Notes under the pieces: generated by a model
Seen by the model: the letters and a program-made list of their open reading frames with translations, nothing else
The model's database searches: none
Told to the model about the DNA's origin: nothing
Position numbers and translations under genes: made by a program
Assembly: GCA_016201285.1 (NCBI GenBank)
Contig: JACQDE010000044.1
Coordinates: 1-50,336, forward strand
Direction of reading: 5' to 3'
Length of the DNA stretch: 50,336 bases
From: Acidobacteriota bacterium
GTDB taxonomy: Bacteria > Acidobacteriota > Terriglobia > Acidiferrales > UBA7541
In this document: one piece after another, positions 14,820-21,422 of the stretch
Layout: each line of letters opens with the position of its first letter
Numbering within the stretch: position 1 is the stretch's first letter

Positions 14820-16060
14820 CCGAAGGAAAAACCTCGCACACAATACCAAGTGGTTCTGCAATTTGGAAGCAGATTGCACAGGAGATCAATCTCTGTGCGC
14901 TTCCCGGCGTCGTCAATTCCCTCTCTCCTGCCGAGGTGATTCCGGATGGCTCGGGCGGCCTCCTCGCCTCGTGGACGTTCGGTCTGCTCACCGGTTCCCA
15001 GGAGACCCGCATCACTCGCTGGAGCCCCAGCGGCGCTACCGAGTACACCCTGCCGCTCAACGGTTGGGCCAACCCCGCCGAATCCCTGGTCTTGGGCGAA
15101 AACGGCACGGCCTTCGCCACCGATCAGTCCCAAGTCTTGTCCTTCGATCTCGCCACCGGCGCCGTGCGATGGTCATGGCAGCCAGCACAAGGCCCGGTCG
15201 AAATGATCATGGCTACCGCCGGCAACGGCCTCGTCGCAAAGAATCGGGACGAAACCACCGGTTTGGAAACCGCCGTCCGCCTCGATTCATTCGGAGTGCC
15301 AACGTACGAATCCTGGAGCAACCCCGCCGTTCAGCACGCAGTCGGCGACCTTTGGTTGGGTCAAGGTTCACTAGTCGGGATCAGTGCATCCGAGGTCGCG
15401 TGGCCCGACAGCATCTGGCCGGAACCAGACAACGATGGAATTCGCGGCGCTGAACCCGATGGAATTCGCGGCGCTGAACCAAAGGTGAAACTCAATGTTT
15501 TCAAGGTTGCCGAAGCTGGCCTAACCGACCCTGTAATCACAACAAGAGTGAACCTCGGCAGGGATTTTTGGAGGAAGAAGGCTGGTATCTTATTGGATTG
15601 GAATGGGGCCATCGCTGTCGAACCTGCTTGTCCAAGCGAACGCCCCCAGTGCAGCGTCGATGATGACGACAATATTCTGAAGGTCTCGAACCCCGCAGCC
15701 CTACAGGAAGTACGCCGTCGGTTCTCGATCCGCCAAGGGAGCTACTTGATCTTCACTCAGTCCACTGGCAGCGGGGCAAGTGGAGTTACCCTCTTCGACT
15801 CAATCGGTCCCTATCCTCAGCCCTTGCGCTTCTATAACGTTTCAGTCATCGACAGCCAAAATCTCGATGTCGTTGTTCCTCACGAAATAGGACACCAATT
15901 CCAGCTTCAGCATGGCCCGCCTCAGCCAGCCTTGAACCTTATGTGTGGCCCGAGTGGCGCTTGGGGTGAATACCTTTTGATATGCACGCCGTCTGCCGAT
16001 AAGAAATTGACACCCGATCAAATTCAGGACGCAAAAGCGAGTGCCCGGGCATGGCAATAA
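14816..16060 (+). CDS. Truncated propeller/metzincin-like paralog (copy B), no signal peptide
   Basis: This 414-residue frame corresponds to the last propeller blades plus the protease domain of copy A. The first 40 or so residues are unrelated. They come from sequence that, on the other strand, resembles the start of tmk. The protease domain has HEIGHQFQLQH (His356, Glu357, His360, His366) and NLM (Met376), again with Gln in the usual Gly position. Zinc ligands are intact, but no signal peptide is seen, so export is doubtful and the gene may be decaying. It contains an exact 8-residue tandem duplication (DGIRGAEP twice). The ATG overlaps the stop of the orphan tail. The next ORF overlaps its end by 10 nt. 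Confidence 0.65.
   Translation: MTEGKTSHTIPSGSAIWKQIAQEINLCALPGVVNSLSPAEVIPDGSGGLLASWTFGLLTGSQETRITRWSPSGATEYTLPLNGWANPAESLVLGENGTAFATDQSQVLSFDLATGAVRWSWQPAQGPVEMIMATAGNGLVAKNRDETTGLETAVRLDSFGVPTYESWSNPAVQHAVGDLWLGQGSLVGISASEVAWPDSIWPEPDNDGIRGAEPDGIRGAEPKVKLNVFKVAEAGLTDPVITTRVNLGRDFWRKKAGILLDWNGAIAVEPACPSERPQCSVDDDDNILKVSNPAALQEVRRRFSIRQGSYLIFTQSTGSGASGVTLFDSIGPYPQPLRFYNVSVIDSQNLDVVVPHEIGHQFQLQHGPPQPALNLMCGPSGAWGEYLLICTPSADKKLTPDQIQDAKASARAWQ
14870..14919 (-). other. Antisense fragment resembling the 5' coding region of tmk
   Basis: Compared with tmk at 10014-10063 I count 6 mismatches in 50 bp. On the minus strand the fragment reads GIDDAGKRTEIDLLCNL against GIDGAGKRTQIDLLCKL of the intact kinase. 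It is too short to be functional. It marks a recombination scar at the 5' boundary of copy B. Confidence 0.75.
15095..15410 (+). repeat. Propeller-coding repeat B, near-identical to 13415-13730
   Basis: This is the partner of the block in copy A. The last 110 bp (15301-15410) match copy A exactly. After 15411 the two copies diverge. Confidence 0.9.
15434..15481 (+). repeat. 24-bp tandem duplication inside copy B
   Basis: Two adjacent 24-bp units begin GATGGAATTCGCGGCG and differ only in the last base. They encode DGIRGAEP twice at the junction between propeller and protease domain. Copy A has a single unit at the matching place. Confidence 0.85.
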
Positions 16061-16440
16061 ATACTGGACGCACGTCCCGCAGGTACGGAGCAATTGCGCT
16101 GACCTACATCCTTTCACTGCCGCCAGCCTTTCTGCTGGCCCTGTATGGAGACAGGCTGGTGATGCAATTTCCAGCGATCGTTCACAATCACTTCAAGCCC
16201 TCGACTTCCACTCAGTGCGTTCAGGTTGTTCGCGGAATGGAAAAGCGTGCGGTCATCGAGCTCTTCGCAGGAACACGGGAACCCGAAATCCAGTTTGACC
16301 GGGGACACCGCTTGCTCTTCATGCGTTCCGATGGTGGCTGTGTGGTCGAACTGGACCCAGAAAGCGGTCGCGTACGCCACGCCGTGTTTGATCCGAGGTT
16401 TGCGACTTTGGATCCACGAGCCACTAAAGATTGGCGGTGA
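16051..16440 (+). CDS. Hypothetical membrane-anchored protein downstream of copy B
   Basis: This 129-residue protein has a hydrophobic N-terminal helix (about 13-33) followed by a soluble domain with no motif I recognise (LFAGTREPEIQFDRGHRLLF, then VVELDPESGRVRHAVFDPRF). It overlaps the end of copy B by 10 nt, so the two are translationally coupled. It differs in sequence from the BamE-like partners, but its size, topology and position after a protease copy are similar. The function is unknown. Confidence 0.55.
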   Translation: MAINTGRTSRRYGAIALTYILSLPPAFLLALYGDRLVMQFPAIVHNHFKPSTSTQCVQVVRGMEKRAVIELFAGTREPEIQFDRGHRLLFMRSDGGCVVELDPESGRVRHAVFDPRFATLDPRATKDWR

Positions 16441-16464
16441 ACTCCCGCCCAGGAGGACCTGACC

Positions 16465-16839
16465 GTGTTCGACCTTCTAAAGCATTTGGTTCGCGCTGTC
16501 TTGAGAATTCTCATAATGAGCGCAGCCTTTTGTATTCCCTTCTGGCTCTCAGACCTTTACGGTTTGCCGCTGGCTCACTTGCTTCACGGAAAGGTATTCC
16601 ACGAGATTCGGCTCGGCACGGGCCGCGAACAAGCAGTCGGCAAGTTGCGTGATGCTGGAATCTCCTGTGGCTTGACCGGGGCGGTTGACCGTCAGGCAAA
16701 CACTTGCGAATATCAGGATTACTGGCAAACCTACTTCATCGCGATCAATCCGCAGACCGGAATGGTCGCCCGTAAGGAATTTGGCTTCGTCCAGCACAAG
16801 AATCTGCTCGAGAGGTTGACCCGAATTCTGCGCGGCTAG
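16465..16839 (+). CDS. Small membrane-anchored protein with BamE/SmpA-like segment (partner 2)
   Basis: This 124-residue protein starts at GTG after AGGAGG. It has one membrane helix (about 10-35) and a soluble part with FHEIRLGTGREQAVGKLRDA, which lines up with FRDVRVGMTKEEIQRVLQ of the gene at 14350. Two cysteines follow the membrane segment in the soluble region. Its recurrence beside protease paralogs suggests a functional link with the metzincin proteins. It ends 1 nt before the copy C fragment, so the array is compact. The function is unknown. Confidence 0.55.
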   Translation: MFDLLKHLVRAVLRILIMSAAFCIPFWLSDLYGLPLAHLLHGKVFHEIRLGTGREQAVGKLRDAGISCGLTGAVDRQANTCEYQDYWQTYFIAINPQTGMVARKEFGFVQHKNLLERLTRILRG

Positions 16840-16840
16840 A

Positions 16841-17398
16841 ATGGGGTGCCCACCCATGGTCGGTCCGGACGGTGCCGTTTATTTGCAGGTCTCGCTTCTG
16901 GATCAGGTTTTCGACTACGAACCGTGCGGCATCGGCAGCCTTTCGTACAACAGCACTTTGAGCCTCTGGAAAGTTTCGCCCGGTGGCTCGTTGGCCGTTC
17001 TGCCACTGAAGACCTTCAATTTTGACGGCCCCGGCGCAGGCGCACCGCGCCCGCCCTACGCTCTCCCCGCCGAGACCATTCCGGACGGCGCAGACGGGGT
17101 GCTGGCCGCGTGGACCTCAGTGGATGGATTGACGGGTGCGCAGGAACCGCGCATGATCCGCTTTGGTCCCGCTGGCCTCACCGAGTACAGCCTGCCGCTC
17201 AACAGTTGGGCCAACCCCGCCGAATCCCTGGTCTTGGGCGAAAACGGCACGGCTTTTGCCACGGACCTGTTCCAGGTCCTGTCTTTCGACCTCGCCACCG
17301 GCGGTGTAAATTGGACTTGGCAGCCGCCCCAAGGCCCCCTTGAAATGATCATGGTCACCGCCGGCAACGGCCGGGTTGCCAGCGGCTTCAATCCCTGA
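16841..17398 (+). pseudogene. Propeller fragment paralogous to copy A (copy C)
   Basis: This 185-residue frame aligns to the middle and late propeller of copy A: PDGAVYLQVS, FDYEPCGIGSLSYNSTLSLW, IPDGADGVLAAWT, TAFATDLFQVLSFDLATGGV. It then ends at GRVASGFNP without the protease domain. It has no signal peptide, Ig or Big2 modules either. It is truncated at both ends and probably non-functional. Its composition is GC-rich like the propeller of copy A and unlike the small membrane genes just before it. Confidence 0.7.
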
Positions 17399-17500
17399 GT
17401 ATCACACGGCGGGAACGCTGAGGAACAACGGATCTCATTTCTCACAACGCCTCCAAGTCGTTTCCCTCATGCGGATGCGATACGTTAGGATGGATGTGGA

Positions 17501-17815
17501 ATGGAAATCTCCGAGCGAAATAGCGCAATCGTTTTTTCGGTCCGCGTGCAGCCGCGCGCGAGCCGTAATGCCATCGAAGGCGAATGGCAGGGCGCGCTGA
17601 AGGTCCGGCTGACCGCGCCGCCGGTGGACGACAAGGCCAACGCCGCGCTCTGCGCTTTGCTTGCGGAATATTTGAACATCCCCCGCTCGGCTGTTAGAAT
17701 CCTCGCCGGCGAACGCAGCCGCTTAAAGCGTGTGGAAATTCGTGGTGTAACGATCCAGCAAATCCGGGAACTGGGCGCTGCGCCAGGGGAACAGAAAAGC
17801 GAAAAGAGAAAATAG
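17501..17815 (+). CDS. DUF167 / YggU-family protein
   Basis: This 104-residue protein has the DUF167 core: VFSVRVQPRASRNAIEGEW, then LKVRLTAPPVDDKANAALCA, and VRILAGERSRLKRVEI. The family is widespread, compact and of unknown biochemical function. It is frequently encoded near yggS and yggT. Here yggS is 6.3 kb upstream and the intervening DNA is the paralog array, which suggests that the array was inserted into an ancestral yggS-yggU neighbourhood. The C-terminus is Lys/Glu-rich. Confidence 0.85.
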   Translation: MEISERNSAIVFSVRVQPRASRNAIEGEWQGALKVRLTAPPVDDKANAALCALLAEYLNIPRSAVRILAGERSRLKRVEIRGVTIQQIRELGAAPGEQKSEKRK

Positions 17816-17880
17816 AAATCAGAAAAGAGGCGGCGATTGTTTGACTGCTCAGTTCTGAAGCTTTGAACGGAACGCTGAGC

Positions 17881-17908
17881 ACTGAAAACTGATCACTGAC
17901 AACTGATC
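17881..17908 (+). repeat. Tandem ACTGA-type repeat before the M24 peptidase gene
   Basis: Two 14-bp units, ACTGAAAACTGATC and ACTGACAACTGATC, sit 8 nt before the ATG at 17917, with partial units further upstream. There is no Shine-Dalgarno sequence in this stretch. Confidence 0.6.
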
Positions 17909-17916
17909 ACTTCCTT

Positions 17917-19092
17917 ATGCCCGACATCAAAGCCATCCAGAACGAACTCCGCGCCAGCAAGATGGACGGTTGGCTGTTCTACGACTTCCATCACCGCGAC
18001 CCGATTGCCTCGCGCGTGCTGGGGCTGGCGGCGGGCATGGCCACGCGCCGCTGGTTCTACCTGATTCCCGCGCGGGGCGAGCCGCGGAAGCTGGTGCACC
18101 GCATCGAGTCCGCCATGCTGAACTCGCTGCCCGGCGAAAAGATCCTCTACGCGGGCAAGGAAGAGCTGAGGAAGGGGCTGGCGAAGCTGCTCGGCCGGGG
18201 CAAGAAGCTGGCCATGCAGTACTCGCCGGATAACAAGATTCCGTACCTCTCGATGGTGGACGCCGGCACGGTCGAGCTGGTACGCAGCTTCAAGAAGACG
18301 GTGGTCACGTCCGCCGAGCTGGTGCAGAAGTTCGAAGCCTGTTGGTCTCCCGATCAGCTTCAAACGCATCTCCAGGCGGGCCGCGTGATGGACGGCATCA
18401 TGCAGCAGGCCTTCGGGCAGGCCGGCGCCTACGTCCGCCAGCGCAAGCCGCTCTCCGAATACGCGCTCCAGCAGTGGATCGTCGAGCAGTTCCGCTGCAA
18501 CCTCCTGGTGGCTGAGGACGCGCCCATTGTGGCTGTCGGGCCGAACTCGGGGGACCCGCACTATGCGCCGATGGCCGGCTCCAGCCGCCCTATCCAGGCA
18601 GGCGACTTTCTGTTGATTGACATGTGGGCCAAGACGCGCGCGCCCGGCAGCGTCTATTACGACATCACCTGGACCGGCTATCTGGGCGACAAGGTGCCGG
18701 AGAAATACGTGAAAATCTTCGACGTGGCCAAAGAAGCCCGCGACCGCGCCGTCGCCTTCGTGCAGGATGCCGTCAAGCAGGGCCGGCGCATCCAGGGCTG
18801 GCAAGTGGACAAGGCCGCGCGCGACGTCATCCGCAAGGCGGGTTATGGAAAATACTTTGTCCACCGCACCGGCCACAGCATCGGGGTGGAGGTCCACGGC
18901 AACGGCGCCAACATGGATGGTCTCGAGACGCTCGACGACCGGAGTATCATGCCGCACACGTGTTTTTCCATCGAGCCGGGCATCTACCTGCCGGAATTCG
19001 GCGTGCGCACGGAAGTGGACGTGTACGTCGCGGACCGGCAGGCGCGCGTGACGGGCACCATCCAGAATGAAATTATTCCCATCCTTGCCTAG
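17917..19092 (+). CDS. M24-family metallopeptidase (Xaa-Pro aminopeptidase-like)
   Basis: This 391-residue protein has an N-terminal creatinase-like domain (about 1-145) and a C-terminal pita-bread domain. All five metal ligands are present in order: Asp in LLIDMW, Asp in YYDITWT, His in HRTGHSIG, Glu in SIEPGIY and Glu in RTEVDVY. It should be a dinuclear metal aminopeptidase or dipeptidase acting on X-Pro bonds in the cytoplasm. It differs from the pepP-like gene at 32802. No clear ribosome binding site precedes the ATG; the upstream bases are an ACTGA repeat. The next gene starts immediately after its stop. Confidence 0.87.
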   Translation: MPDIKAIQNELRASKMDGWLFYDFHHRDPIASRVLGLAAGMATRRWFYLIPARGEPRKLVHRIESAMLNSLPGEKILYAGKEELRKGLAKLLGRGKKLAMQYSPDNKIPYLSMVDAGTVELVRSFKKTVVTSAELVQKFEACWSPDQLQTHLQAGRVMDGIMQQAFGQAGAYVRQRKPLSEYALQQWIVEQFRCNLLVAEDAPIVAVGPNSGDPHYAPMAGSSRPIQAGDFLLIDMWAKTRAPGSVYYDITWTGYLGDKVPEKYVKIFDVAKEARDRAVAFVQDAVKQGRRIQGWQVDKAARDVIRKAGYGKYFVHRTGHSIGVEVHGNGANMDGLETLDDRSIMPHTCFSIEPGIYLPEFGVRTEVDVYVADRQARVTGTIQNEIIPILA

Positions 19093-19503
19093 GTGAACGT
19101 GTCCGAGGAAAGCGCGAAGGCCCCGCCGGTTCTCCATCCGGCACTCTCGTTACTCGTCGCTGTGGCGGCGTGGGCGGTGCCCGGCCTCGGGCATCTGCTG
19201 CTGCGCCGCTGGGGCAGGGCATTCGTCTATTTTCTTGGAGTGAGCACTTTCGCGCTGCTGGGGCTGGCCTTGCGAGGCCACGTTTTCTCCTTGCAGGCAG
19301 GCGACGCCTTCGAACTGCTGGGTTTTCTTTCCAATCTCGGCGCCGGTGCCTACTACTTTGTGGCGAAGTACCTGGCGACAGCCGCGCCGGATGTTTCCCG
19401 CGCCGCCGGCGACTACGGCACGCGCTTCTTCGCCGCAGCCGGAGTGCTGAACCTGCTTTGCGTCCTGGATGCAGTGGATATCGCCAGCGGGCGGAAGGAG
19501 TAA
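19093..19503 (+). CDS. DUF6677-type small membrane protein
   Basis: This 136-residue protein starts at GTG directly after the stop of the M24 peptidase gene. It has four hydrophobic segments (about 18-37, 42-61, 73-90 and 110-128) and the GLGHLLLRRWGRAFVYFLGV motif typical of DUF6677 proteins, which are found mainly in Acidobacteriota. The function is unknown. A 58-residue membrane protein follows 15 nt downstream. The tight spacing suggests one transcript for the three genes. Confidence 0.75.
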   Translation: MNVSEESAKAPPVLHPALSLLVAVAAWAVPGLGHLLLRRWGRAFVYFLGVSTFALLGLALRGHVFSLQAGDAFELLGFLSNLGAGAYYFVAKYLATAAPDVSRAAGDYGTRFFAAAGVLNLLCVLDAVDIASGRKE

Positions 19504-19518
19504 GAGGACTACCTGCCC

Positions 19519-19695
19519 ATGCGCCTGACCCACTTCGAGGCCCTGCTGCTGTTCGCGCTGGTGATTTCCGTTGCGTTTGCCTTTCTCAGCAAGCAATCAC
19601 CGCGGGAGCGCCTGAAGTATGCGATCTGGTCCTTCATGGCGTTTCTGCTGATTGCCCTCGGCATCGCCTGGCTCATGTTTCCGTTTCCGCGTTAG
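19519..19695 (+). CDS. 58-residue two-helix membrane protein
   Basis: The frame ATG(19519)..TAG(19695) encodes MRLTHFEALLLFALVISVAF and continues with a charged turn (SKQSPRERLKY) and a second hydrophobic helix ending WLMFPFPR. Two transmembrane helices joined by a basic turn make it a plausible small membrane protein. It lies 15 nt after the DUF6677 gene on the same strand. No family is recognised. Confidence 0.65.
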   Translation: MRLTHFEALLLFALVISVAFAFLSKQSPRERLKYAIWSFMAFLLIALGIAWLMFPFPR

Positions 19696-19731
19696 CCCTT
19701 GACGGCTAATCGTGCGGAGCGCTTTGCCTGT

Positions 19732-19761
19732 TTGACAGTTTTTCCGAGCGAGTGCTACATT
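19732..19761 (+). promoter_or_regulatory. Promoter of tRNA-Thr
   Basis: TTGACA (19732-19737) and TACATT (19756-19761) are separated by 18 bp, with TG just before the -10 box. The tRNA begins 13 nt downstream. Confidence 0.65.
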
Positions 19762-19774
19762 GGGATCGCATTGA

Positions 19775-19850
19775 GCCGAGGTAGCTCAGCTGGTAGAGCA
19801 GCCGATTCGTAATCGGCAGGTCACCGGTTCGATCCCGGTCCTCGGCTCCA
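19775..19850 (+). tRNA. tRNA-Thr (anticodon CGT)
   Basis: This is a 76-nt cloverleaf. The acceptor stem GCCGAGG pairs with CCTCGGC. The D-arm has AGCTCAGCTGGTAGAGC. The anticodon stem CCGAT/ATCGG surrounds the CGT anticodon, which reads ACG. The T-arm has GGTTCGATCCC. The CCA end is encoded at 19848-19850. Confidence 0.95.
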
Positions 19851-19933
19851 GTTCTTCCCAGTTTAGGTTTCAGACGTTCTTGCTCCAGGGGGGAGAAGTG
19901 TGCCTGGCAGGGCCGGATCTTCCCCCAAAATGA

Positions 19934-19959
19934 AAAGCCCACCCGCAAAGGTGGGCTTT
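19934..19959 (+). terminator. Stem-loop downstream of tRNA-Thr
   Basis: The stem AAAGCCCACC / GGTGGGCTTT has a 6-nt loop. It probably terminates the tRNA transcript, though only three T residues follow in the arm. The rest of 19851-20169 shows no convincing gene; the minus-strand frame across the tRNA is an artefact. Confidence 0.55.
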
Positions 19960-20169
19960 CCAGAGGGGAGAATCGTTCCAGAGCCATGCGCGGAGGCCCA
20001 GAACTCTTTTCCTCAGCGCGAGTCTATGAGAGCGGCAAGCGGGAAGTCAAGTGGCAATCCACAAGAAAACGTCAATTCTAACCCGTCTGTTTTCAATTAA
20101 TTACTGGTGGAAGCTCAGAAAGTTGTTGAAAAGGATGGAACCTCAGGCAGCGCTGGAAGTTCCTTCGCG

Positions 20170-21270
20170 CTAGTAGAAATCCTTTGCTTCTATGGGCTTA
20201 CTGCCGAGTCCCAATTGCAGGATTTCCATCGTTTCTGCGCGGTCGAACACTTTTCCAGGGAAGAAATACTTGGTCACGATCCGCACTCCGCCAAAGGAAA
20301 TCCCGGCGACAAGTGCAAAAGCCAGCAAAACTCCGATGCCAACCATCATGTGATAGATCGTGTACAAGATCGGCTGGTCGGTGGCCCGGTGTCCGGGCTC
20401 GTTCCAACTGAAGTTTGGCTGGTACTGCACTTTCTCCAGCAAAGCCTTCGCAGTCTCCGCAGAATCCGCCTCCAGCGCGATGGCAAGCACGGAGAGAATC
20501 CGCCGGACGTACACGACCGGCCGGTCTGTCGGGGCCGTTTCGGCATTGTTCACGTTAAACCAGCGGCCAAGCTCAGCCTGTTTGAGCTGCGCCGCTTGAG
20601 GGGTAGGGTAGGAGATGAGCAACAGCGCTGTCTCTTTTCCATTCGTGCGGAAGCGAGCCAGTTGGGCCTCTGCGCCGTAACGAAAGCCGACCCAATCACT
20701 CTGTTCAGTGGGCAGCACGCGTGCCAATGATCCAGCCGCCAGCATGAATCGCTCGGAGCCCCGCACCAGCCCTTCCGTGGGCAAGTACTGCACCAGCAGG
20801 GGATAGGGCGCACCATCCGCCCACACCAGGAGTTGCTTTTGGAGTGCTTTTAACGCGTTGCGCTGCTCTTCCAGGCCGTCGCCAGTGAAGTCCAGGATGA
20901 AGTTTCCCAGTAGCGCGCGTTCCACCTTGCGGCGATGCCCCGAAGTGCCTGTACGTACAGCAGCGGGCACCGCGTCCGTTCTCAGGAAAGAAAAAGCCCC
21001 GAAGGCCGTGGTGGAGTCAGGGAAGAGAAAGACGGTCACTTCGACGGTGCGCCCGCCGCGGCTGTAGGTGCGCTGCTCCGCACCGGTCACGCCGTATTCC
21101 CTCAGGATGGCTGCGTCCTCGCCGGCGAGTTTCTCGATTTCCTGCGGTCCCGCGGCGACGGCACGCGATGTGGCCCAGTCACCCAGCGATGCAGGAAGCA
21201 ACTCCTGGCTGGCGGCCAGCCCGGGCACGCTCACCAGCAGAACAGCCCACATTAGAACACAGTTCCGCAT
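20170..21270 (-). CDS. DUF6599-type exported, membrane-anchored protein
   Basis: This 366-residue protein has a signal peptide (about 1-20, MWAVLLVSVPGLAASQE), a soluble domain, and one C-terminal membrane helix (about 310-332, HMMVGIGVLLAFALVAGISF) with a short cytoplasmic tail. The beginning of the mature domain (LLPASLGDWATSRAV) and the AGEDAAILREYG segment match the DUF6599 group, common in Acidobacteriota. The function is unknown. It probably acts in the periplasm, anchored to the inner membrane. It sits between tRNA-Thr and glgP, with about 150 nt to the end of glgP. Confidence 0.72.
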   Translation of the reverse strand: MRNCVLMWAVLLVSVPGLAASQELLPASLGDWATSRAVAAGPQEIEKLAGEDAAILREYGVTGAEQRTYSRGGRTVEVTVFLFPDSTTAFGAFSFLRTDAVPAAVRTGTSGHRRKVERALLGNFILDFTGDGLEEQRNALKALQKQLLVWADGAPYPLLVQYLPTEGLVRGSERFMLAAGSLARVLPTEQSDWVGFRYGAEAQLARFRTNGKETALLLISYPTPQAAQLKQAELGRWFNVNNAETAPTDRPVVYVRRILSVLAIALEADSAETAKALLEKVQYQPNFSWNEPGHRATDQPILYTIYHMMVGIGVLLAFALVAGISFGGVRIVTKYFFPGKVFDRAETMEILQLGLGSKPIEAKDFY

Positions 21271-21422
21271 GGTTCTCCCTGATTAGACGCCGCGATCTGA
21301 CGGCCGGTTCCCGGATCGAATCTGCATGGCAACACTCTTCCAAGTGTCACCAATCATTCTGAACGAGCGCACGCTCCCGTCCGGACACTCTACCACCCGC
21401 TAACTTTTTGACTCTTTGGTTT

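Noticed and set aside
14774..15133. Minus-strand ORF with a thymidylate-kinase-like P-loop
   Set aside because: Only about 17 residues resemble tmk and the rest is antisense of the propeller; it is recorded as a fragment, not a gene.
17860..17912. ACTGA repeats as a CRISPR array
   Set aside because: Units are 14 bp and directly adjacent, with no spacers and no cas genes nearby.
19706..19987. Minus-strand ORF across tRNA-Thr (contains EDRDRTGDLPITNRLLYQLS)
   Set aside because: This is the well-known artefact of translating the complement of a tRNA gene; the tRNA structure explains the sequence.
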